Notes under the pieces: generated by a model
Database searches by the model: none
Seen by the model: the letters and a program-made list of their open reading frames with translations, nothing else
Told to the model about the DNA's origin: nothing
Shown here: positions 1 to 3,348 of the stretch, one piece after another
Position numbering within the stretch: the stretch's first letter is position 1
Layout: each line of letters begins with the position of its first letter
Program-made: the position numbers and the translations under genes
Assembly: GCA_910588045.1 (NCBI GenBank)
Contig: CAJUPS010000147.1
Span: 1-6,251 of the forward strand
DNA length: 6,251 bases
Source: an uncultured Oscillospiraceae bacterium
GTDB taxonomy: Bacteria; Bacillota; Clostridia; Oscillospirales; Oscillospiraceae
Direction of reading: 5' to 3'

Positions 1-286
1 GGCGGTTGGCCTCCTCCGGGGTGATCTCGCCGGGGACGAAGGACTGCCGGATGGTGTAGGCGATCACATCATCGGCCCCGCGCTTCCTGCCGGTCCTGGC
101 GAGGTACTGCCGCTTGGAAAACAAAAACTCCGCGTCCGCGATCCGGCTGTCGCATTGGTAGCTGGAAATCAGCCTGCCGCCGTCCGTCTTGTCAGGATTC
201 TCCACATAGTCAATGATGTCGTTGATAGCCTTGGCCACAGTCCGGCCCTTGCCAGTGTGCAGGGACATAATGCGGGTGGTTGCCAT
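1..286 (-). CDS. Relaxase (MOBP-type mobilization nuclease), N-terminal 95 residues, partial
   Basis: The reading frame opens with ATG at 286 and runs off the left edge, giving 95 residues. A ribosome binding site GGGAGG (295-300) lies 8 bases before the ATG. The protein starts MATTRIMSLHTGKGRTVAKA. By remembered comparison with RP4 TraI, the Tyr27 in IIDYVENP matches the nicking tyrosine of MOBP motif I, and Ser82 in YTIRQSFVPGEITPEE matches motif II (the SFxxGE segment). The histidine metal-binding motif III would lie beyond the window. A relaxase cuts one strand at oriT, stays attached to the 5' end and pilots the DNA into the recipient cell. A terminator-like hairpin precedes it and a MobC-like gene lies upstream in the same orientation. 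The family call rests on motifs and context, and only the N-terminus is visible. Confidence 0.87.
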   Translation of the reverse strand, partial: MATTRIMSLHTGKGRTVAKAINDIIDYVENPDKTDGGRLISSYQCDSRIADAEFLFSKRQYLARTGRKRGADDVIAYTIRQSFVPGEITPEEANR

Positions 287-294
287 TGGCGGTC

Positions 295-300
295 CCTCCC
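295..300 (-). promoter_or_regulatory. Ribosome binding site of the relaxase gene
   Basis: GGGAGG on the minus strand lies 8 bases before the ATG at 286 and supports that start. It begins only 7 bases after the end of the hairpin at 308-336, so initiation and hairpin folding may affect each other. Confidence 0.75.
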
Positions 301-307
301 TTCAAAA

Positions 308-336
308 GAAACGGTCCGCACTTGGCGGACCGTTTC
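308..336 (-). terminator. 12-bp hairpin with U-tract before relaxase (terminator or attenuator)
   Basis: Bases 308-319 pair perfectly with 325-336 (GAAACGGTCCGC and its complement) around a 5-base loop. On the minus strand the stem is followed by TTTTGAA, which fits a Rho-independent terminator. It begins 7 bases after the stop codon of the 102-residue gene and ends 21 bases before the relaxase ATG, too little space for a separate promoter. Relaxase transcription must therefore pass through it, suggesting partial termination, attenuation or an RNA-processing site. A role as an oriT inverted repeat cannot be excluded. Confidence 0.65.
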
Positions 337-343
337 TGTGTAT

Positions 344-652
344 TCAGTTTTCGCCGCACCGTTCGGCAATCGTCTTGCCCATGAGCCGAATATCCACATC
401 CTCAGAGGGCAGAACCTCCCGCTTGTAGCCTCCGGTGAGCTTGTATCCCTGGTATTCCTCGTACCGGGAGCGCAGCACATCCCGCAGATTCTCCGGTGTC
501 TGGCACAGCCGGGAAGTCACCCACTCGCTGTCACTTTTCCTGCTGTTCCAATCCACCACCAGATAGCCCTGGCTGGTAGTCAGCACCTCGCAGGATTCAT
601 CCTCCGCCAGATAATCCTTGAATACCTCTAACACTTTTTTATAGGTCAGCAT
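344..652 (-). CDS. Conserved ICE-associated small protein of unknown function (102 aa)
   Basis: The protein begins MLTYKKVLEVFKDYLAED. I resemble it to small hypothetical proteins found near relaxase genes of Tn1549-like elements, typified by an N-terminal LTYKK..EVF.DYL and a central YKLTGGY (residues 70-76), but I know no function. It has no signal peptide or membrane segment, and looks like a soluble alpha/beta protein rich in Glu, Asp and Lys. The frame stays open up to an ATG at 712, but the start at 652 is preferred because AGAGGTG (659-665) lies 6 bases upstream and the family resemblance begins there. It lies 77 bases after the SLOG-like gene and 57 before relaxase, so the three probably share a transcript. 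Its stop codon is close enough to the next hairpin that its translation could affect folding. Confidence 0.75.
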   Translation of the reverse strand: MLTYKKVLEVFKDYLAEDESCEVLTTSQGYLVVDWNSRKSDSEWVTSRLCQTPENLRDVLRSRYEEYQGYKLTGGYKREVLPSEDVDIRLMGKTIAERCGEN

Positions 653-658
653 GATGAA

Positions 659-665
659 CACCTCT
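659..665 (-). promoter_or_regulatory. Ribosome binding site deciding the start of the 102-aa gene
   Basis: AGAGGTG on the minus strand lies 6 bases before the ATG at 652. The upstream in-frame ATG at 712 has no comparable site, so the shorter protein is preferred. Confidence 0.6.
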
Positions 666-716
666 TGATTTTGATTTGATACCAGCATAACCGCACCGGC
701 GATTTTTTGCAAGGAT

Positions 717-750
717 GCGGTCCCACCGCTTATTCCCGATGTGTCGGGAA
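717..750 (-). repeat. Two small adjacent inverted repeats at the end of the SLOG-like gene
   Basis: Bases 733-739 and 744-750 form a 7-bp stem (TTCCCGA/TCGGGAA) with a 4-base loop inside the last codons of the SLOG-like gene. Bases 717-721 and 725-729 form a 5-bp stem (GCGGT/ACCGC) with a 3-base loop just after its stop. Neither is followed by a U-tract on the minus strand, so these are not typical terminators. They may be RNA processing or pausing structures, or chance. Confidence 0.35.
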
Positions 751-1164
751 TTGAAAAATTACTTTCTGTCTACGCCGCGCATAGTCCAGAGTTTTCGCCG
801 CCCCGCCCCACCCATGTGTGACGCCGGAGATTACCACGTCGCTCTCCCGGACCATCCACTCATTTCTCCTGACAATGGCGTAGCGGGGCGGCACGTTTTC
901 AAGCGGCGGATAGGTGGTACTGTCATAGCGGGAAATGTCAATCTCCCGGTTGAGGTAAGCCAGCACCAGAATGGCCGTGATGTGGGGATAGACCGCTTTC
1001 TGCCGTCTCACCGCCGCCGATGCCAGACTGTCAAAGTCTCCGTAGCCACCGAGGTAGAAGGTGGCCGCGCCGCCCTCTATGAGTGACGGGAGTATTATGT
1101 CCAGCCACTTGGAGAAATCGCCGGTCCGATATAGTTTACTGTGGCCGCAGAACGTGACAATCAT
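730..1164 (-). CDS. SLOG-like (YpsA/DUF1273-related) nucleotide-binding protein, 144 aa
   Basis: The protein starts MIVTFCGHSKL. It shows the features of a SLOG-type Rossmann fold: a first beta strand ending in GH (residues 2-8), a glycine-rich segment FYLGGYGDFDSLA (37-48), a buried strand ILVLAY (65-70), the conserved RRNEWMVRESDVVI (99-112), and GWGGAAKTLDYA (118-129) late in the fold. SLOG proteins bind nucleotides or nucleotide-derived ligands; YpsA, DprA and LOG phosphoribohydrolases are relatives. I cannot say whether this one is an enzyme or a sensor. The frame extends upstream to ATGs at 1170, 1179 and 1224. The ATG at 1164 is chosen because the strand-1 motif follows it directly and GGGGG (1173-1177) lies 8 bases upstream. 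It is first in the transcript leading to relaxase and is divergent from the XRE gene. Confidence 0.8.
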   Translation of the reverse strand: MIVTFCGHSKLYRTGDFSKWLDIILPSLIEGGAATFYLGGYGDFDSLASAAVRRQKAVYPHITAILVLAYLNREIDISRYDSTTYPPLENVPPRYAIVRRNEWMVRESDVVISGVTHGWGGAAKTLDYARRRQKVIFQFPTHRE

Positions 1165-1223
1165 CCGCATCACCCCCATACCACCATAATACTCCGCAGG
1201 AAAGACTATACAAAGTCCGTTCA

Positions 1224-1252
1224 ATTATATACCCTCCCACTTCAAAAGTCCA
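1224..1252 (-). promoter_or_regulatory. Sigma-70-type promoter for the SLOG / 102-aa / relaxase transcript
   Basis: On the minus strand a perfect -10 TATAAT occupies 1224-1229, and a -35 TGGACT (4 of 6 to TTGACA) occupies 1247-1252, with a 17-base spacer. Transcription would start near 1217, leaving an untranslated leader of about 50 bases before the SLOG-like ATG. An AGTCC half-site covers the -35 and another lies at the start point, which is a classic repressor placement. Confidence 0.65.
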
Positions 1253-1269
1253 TATAAAGTCTGTCTAAT
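1241..1269 (+). promoter_or_regulatory. Promoter for the XRE regulator, overlapping the opposing promoter
   Basis: TTCAAA at 1241-1246 (4 of 6 to the -35 consensus) and TCTAAT at 1264-1269 (5 of 6 to the -10) are 17 bases apart. The start would be near 1276, giving a leader of about 47 bases that contains the inverted-repeat arm at 1296-1309. The spacer holds the -35 of the opposite promoter, so both promoters cannot easily be occupied at once. Confidence 0.5.
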
Positions 1270-1322
1270 TTTGTGAAGATGGGTAAACTTAAAGAGACTT
1301 TTTATGGACGGGAGTGGTATAG

Positions 1323-1568
1323 ATGGATACGCGGAAACAAGTGTCATTGCGTATCCAGCAGCTTTGTGCGGAGCATGGGTATAATATCAATTCTCTGGCA
1401 AGAAAAGCTGGCATCCCGCCCACAACGCTGAAAAATATCATATATGGCAACAGTCATAACCCTGGCATTATCACAATCAAACTGCTTTGTGATGGGCTTG
1501 GAATTTCTCTTTATGATTTTTTTGATACGGATTCTTTCAAAGACACTGAATTAGAAGATATAGATTAG
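1323..1568 (+). CDS. XRE (Cro/CI-type) helix-turn-helix transcriptional regulator, 81 aa
   Basis: This is a single HTH_XRE DNA-binding domain. An opening helix (residues 5-18) is followed by NINSLARKAGIPPTTLKNII (21-40) as the helix-turn-helix, then the typical NPGIITIKLLCDGLGISLYDFF (46-67), closed by an acidic tail. No second ligand-binding or protease domain is present. GGGAG (1310-1314) lies 8 bases before the ATG. Hand count gives 98 G/C of 246 bases (about 40%), whereas a sampled 60-base line of the neighbouring mobC-like gene gives 58%, so this gene was probably acquired separately. It is divergent from the SLOG-like gene and convergent with mobC. It most likely represses its own promoter and the opposing one through the half-sites at 1202-1309; activation is also possible. 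Confidence 0.87.
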   Translation: MDTRKQVSLRIQQLCAEHGYNINSLARKAGIPPTTLKNIIYGNSHNPGIITIKLLCDGLGISLYDFFDTDSFKDTELEDID

Positions 1569-1571
1569 AAA

Positions 1572-1603
1572 ATGAACAGCCGGGGCAGTCCCCGGCTGTT
1601 CAT
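1572..1603. terminator. 14-bp perfect hairpin between convergent genes, probable bidirectional terminator
   Basis: Bases 1572-1585 pair perfectly with 1590-1603 (ATGAACAGCCGGGG and its complement) around loop CAGT. It starts 3 bases after the XRE stop codon and 2 bases from the mobC-like stop. On the minus strand the stem runs into ATTTTCTAAT, a usable U-tract. On the plus strand the tail is CATCGTTACT, which is weaker, so it serves the mobC transcript best. Confidence 0.8.
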
Positions 1604-1605
1604 CG

Positions 1606-1950
1606 TTACTGGAGCTTTGCCAGAGAGGTGAGAATTTTCTGTGCCGCGTCCCACAGCCCGTCATAGCTCTGCCGCAGTTCCTCCAGGTCCGCATCATAAA
1701 ACCGGCCTGTCTCATGGACGCGGCGGGTGAGCTGGTTGAGGTTGTTGCTGGACCGGCGCAGCAGGGAGACCATCTCCCGCAGCTCCGGCAATTCCAGATT
1801 GACCACATAGCCGTCCACGGCCATCTTGCGGAGATATGCCGCCATGTTGGTTGTGCCGAGCTGTTCCATCTTCTGCTCAATCAGCGTCCGCTCCGACCGG
1901 GTGACGCGGAATTTCAGCTGGACCTCCCGCTGACGGTTCGGGGCTTTCAT
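1606..1950 (-). CDS. mobC: MobC-like relaxosome accessory protein, 114 aa
   Basis: The protein matches the pattern of MobC-family mobilisation proteins. The N-terminal part, VQLKFRVTRSERTLIEQKME (residues 10-29), has the look of a ribbon-helix-helix DNA-binding domain. Residues 33-60 hold the TTNMAAYLRKMAVDGYVVNLELPELREM segment. The family hallmark RRSSNNLNQLTRRVHETG lies at 65-82, followed by a helical tail. MobC proteins bind oriT DNA and help the relaxase to open or nick the strand. The ATG overlaps the upstream DUF3848/DUF3849 stop as ATGA (1947-1950), so translation is probably coupled. The relaxase gene is in the same orientation but separated by the XRE/SLOG/102-aa block, whereas mobC and relaxase often sit side by side. 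The family call is firm; the partner relaxase is inferred from context. Confidence 0.85.
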   Translation of the reverse strand: MKAPNRQREVQLKFRVTRSERTLIEQKMEQLGTTNMAAYLRKMAVDGYVVNLELPELREMVSLLRRSSNNLNQLTRRVHETGRFYDADLEELRQSYDGLWDAAQKILTSLAKLQ

Positions 1951-3026
1951 CGCTCCTGCCCCTTGGACCTGGATTTGCCTGGGACGCTGGGAGCGGCGGA
2001 GACGGCGGATTTCTCTTGCAGTTTTTTCTTCACGGAGGGGCGGCGCAGCACCAGGGACTGAAAGCGGTTTTCCTCTTTGAGAATCAGGGCATACGTCCCC
2101 TTCCGGCCCTCCAGGGTGGAGAGGGACAGGGACTGGAAGGGCAGCATGGACATGAGCCGGTCCGTGTCTTTGCTCCCGGCCCGCGCCAGGAAGTCCGGGG
2201 AGACCTGGGCCATGTAGTGGGTTCCGTTGGGGCTGTTGGGTTCCCGTTCCTCTTGAAGCCGCTTCAAAATGTGTTCGGCCTCCGCCTTGATGTCCGCCGC
2301 CTTGAGGGGCTGTCTCAGCAGAAATTCATGCCGCGCCTGACTGACGAACATATCAAGAAGGCCGGAGTGAGCGCGCGTGATAAGGTAGGAAGTATCCCGT
2401 CTGCCTCCCTCAAACACAACGGGAATGGACTGCGCCCATTTTTTGTTAGATTGGGAGACACGCCCATCCCCGCCCTGGGCCTGCACCGTGTTCGCCAGCA
2501 CATAGAGCATCCGCTCATAGCCGAACCGCTTCACCACATCCCGCACCGCCGCCTTTACATCGAGGCAGTTGTCATGGTAGTGACCGCTGACCGCTTTTTC
2601 AATCGCCTCTTTGCAGGCGATGTTGGCGCGGTTGGAGGCAATGTGCTGATCTCCCTCACCATGCTGATAAGCGTACTCATACGATTCTTTGTAAAGCGGG
2701 GCCTTGCAAAGTTCCTCCGCCTGCCGGATCACCGTGTCCGCCCGGTCCTCAATTGCCGCCGTGATGTTGTCCATCAGATTGAAGTCCATGTTGCTCCAAT
2801 TTTTGTAGACATCCGCCAGCGGCGTGGGCGATTCCAGCAGCGCGGACACCTGAGCCTCGGTCAGCTCAATGAAGTCCATTGCCATCAAAATATCCTCGCG
2901 GGTGGTGTATTCGGCGGTGTGGTTCAGAATTTCCTCCGGGGGCTGGGCCACCAGCCACGCCCGGAATTTGTCCTGCTCCGCGCTCATTTTCTCACAGAGC
3001 GCGTCTGTTAGCTTTTTACTATCCAA
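1947..3026 (-). CDS. DUF3848/DUF3849 domain ICE protein, 359 aa
   Basis: With the TTG start at 3026 the protein begins MDSKKLTDALCEKMSAEQDK. Residues about 5-95 resemble DUF3848 (key segment PPEEILNHTAEYTTREDIL, 29-47, and SPTPLADVYKNW, 66-77). Residues about 105-235 resemble DUF3849 (YAYQHGE, 118-124; NIACKEAIEKAV, 135-146; RFGYERMLYVLANTV, 167-181). A third conserved stretch (NSPNGTHYMAQVSPDFLAR, 264-282; TDRLMSMLPFQSLSLSTLEG, 288-307) is followed by a basic tail ending KGQER. These domains recur in Tn1549-like ICEs without a known function; no catalytic motif is evident, and the protein is soluble. GGAGG (3035-3039) lies 8 bases before the TTG, while the alternative ATG at 3041 has no upstream site and itself spans that GGAGG. 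The frame is open to 3134, but that extension would overlap the plus-strand gene. Confidence 0.83.
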   Translation of the reverse strand: MDSKKLTDALCEKMSAEQDKFRAWLVAQPPEEILNHTAEYTTREDILMAMDFIELTEAQVSALLESPTPLADVYKNWSNMDFNLMDNITAAIEDRADTVIRQAEELCKAPLYKESYEYAYQHGEGDQHIASNRANIACKEAIEKAVSGHYHDNCLDVKAAVRDVVKRFGYERMLYVLANTVQAQGGDGRVSQSNKKWAQSIPVVFEGGRRDTSYLITRAHSGLLDMFVSQARHEFLLRQPLKAADIKAEAEHILKRLQEEREPNSPNGTHYMAQVSPDFLARAGSKDTDRLMSMLPFQSLSLSTLEGRKGTYALILKEENRFQSLVLRRPSVKKKLQEKSAVSAAPSVPGKSRSKGQER

Positions 3027-3034
3027 AACGATTT

Positions 3035-3039
3035 CCTCC
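3035..3039 (-). promoter_or_regulatory. GGAGG ribosome binding site supporting a TTG start at 3026
   Basis: A perfect GGAGG on the minus strand sits 8 bases before TTG (3024-3026) and partly overlaps an in-frame ATG at 3039-3041. The family normally begins with an M-D/N-S/K-K/E-L-T type N-terminus, so the TTG probably replaces an ancestral ATG. The alternative adds only five residues. Confidence 0.5.
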
Positions 3040-3060
3040 ATTTCATTTTTCGTCAGGTTG

Positions 3061-3069
3061 TGGTAAAAT
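3061..3069 (+). promoter_or_regulatory. Extended -10 promoter candidate for the small plus-strand gene
   Basis: TGGTAAAAT (TG at 3061-3062, -10 TAAAAT at 3064-3069) is an extended -10 motif. The -35 position holds only a weak match (TTCATT at 3042-3047, 3 of 6 with a 16-base spacer). Transcription would start near 3076, 24 bases before the GTG start. I see no convincing minus-strand promoter for the DUF3848/DUF3849 gene in this gap. Confidence 0.4.
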
Positions 3070-3083
3070 GAGTGAAAATATCG

Positions 3084-3090
3084 AAGGTGG
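3084..3090 (+). promoter_or_regulatory. Ribosome binding site supporting the GTG start at 3100
   Basis: AAGGTGG lies 9 bases before the GTG at 3100, and the protein reads MAYSDEMWAEAKKKCRLN from there. It argues for a real plus-strand gene and against the minus-strand extension to 3134. Confidence 0.6.
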
Positions 3091-3099
3091 GGATGAGCC

Positions 3100-3345
3100 G
3101 TGGCATACAGTGACGAGATGTGGGCAGAGGCCAAAAAGAAATGCCGGTTGAATCAGGAAGATATTGCCCTTGCCAAACGGCTGGGGCTGAATCCGCGCAG
3201 CCTTATCAAAAACATCCCCAGCAAAAGCGAACCGTGGAAAGCCCCCGTCAAGGACTGGCTGCATGAGATAGATGCCAAGCGTCAGAAAAAGGCGGCGCAG
3301 AAGCAGCGCCGGAAAGAGAAGTCAGGCGGGGGCAGCCCCGCCTGA
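3100..3345 (+). CDS. Small HTH-like ICE-associated protein, antisense to the operon (81 aa)
   Basis: The protein begins at a GTG codon and reads AYSDEMWAEAKKKCRLNQED. I recognise it as a recurrent small hypothetical protein of Firmicute mobile elements, with the pattern Y(S)D.MWAEAK.KCRLN, then (I)ALAKRLGLNPRSLIKNIPSKS (residues 23-43) and WKAPVKDWL (46-54). The central part looks like a short helix-turn-helix, and the C-terminus (59-75) is strongly basic, so nucleic-acid binding is plausible but not shown. It is on the opposite strand to its neighbours, filling the gap between the helicase and the DUF3848/DUF3849 gene. Its last codons (GGGSPA) and stop lie inside the hairpin that follows the helicase gene. 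Function unknown; existence is supported by the ribosome site, an extended -10 and family resemblance. Confidence 0.75.
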   Translation: MAYSDEMWAEAKKKCRLNQEDIALAKRLGLNPRSLIKNIPSKSEPWKAPVKDWLHEIDAKRQKKAAQKQRRKEKSGGGSPA

Positions 3346-3346
3346 C
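3321..3346. terminator. 11-bp perfect hairpin between convergent helicase and small gene
   Basis: Bases 3321-3331 pair perfectly with 3336-3346 (GTCAGGCGGGG and its complement) around loop GCAG. On the minus strand it starts 2 bases after the helicase stop at 3349 and is followed by TTCTCTTTCC, a poor U-tract. On the plus strand the small gene stops inside the stem. It may be a weak bidirectional terminator that lets some helicase transcript reach the DUF3848/DUF3849 and mobC genes. Confidence 0.55.
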
Positions 3347-3348
3347 GG

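Larger units (their letters stand above)
1202..1309. promoter_or_regulatory. Operator region with repeated AGTC(C/T) half-sites between the divergent genes
   Basis: Plus-strand AGTC(C/T) occurs at 1214-1218, 1247-1251 and 1258-1262. The reverse form occurs as GACT at 1204-1207 and 1296-1299 and as GGAC at 1306-1309. Bases 1248-1261 match the reverse complement of 1296-1309 at 13 of 14 positions, an inverted repeat. Bases 1212-1230 and 1256-1274 form a direct repeat with 14 of 19 matches, 44 bases apart (about four helical turns). The half-sites overlap the -35 and start region of the minus promoter. The likely binder is the adjacent XRE protein, by inference only. Confidence 0.55.

Noticed and set aside
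591..596. CAGGAT (minus ATCCTG) as a MOBP nick site
   Set aside because: It lies inside the 102-residue gene without a nearby inverted repeat, and a second copy at 193-198 lies inside the relaxase gene, so this is chance.
155..631. Plus-strand frame of 158 codons across the relaxase start and the 102-residue gene
   Set aside because: It crosses a terminator-like hairpin and two minus-strand genes with good ribosome sites, so it is a shadow.
1551..1880. Alternative minus-strand frame of 109 codons overlapping mobC
   Set aside because: It is out of frame with the MobC motifs, reads through the terminator hairpin, and is rich in Trp/Arg/Ser as shadow frames are.
2016..3011. Plus-strand frame of 331 codons opposite the DUF3848/DUF3849 gene
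   Set aside because: It is the mirror of a conserved minus-strand protein; its translation shows no family features and no ribosome site was evident.
3042..3134. N-terminal extension of the DUF3848/DUF3849 protein to an ATG at 3134
   Set aside because: It would overlap the plus-strand small gene, has no ribosome site, and the added residues do not resemble the family N-terminus.
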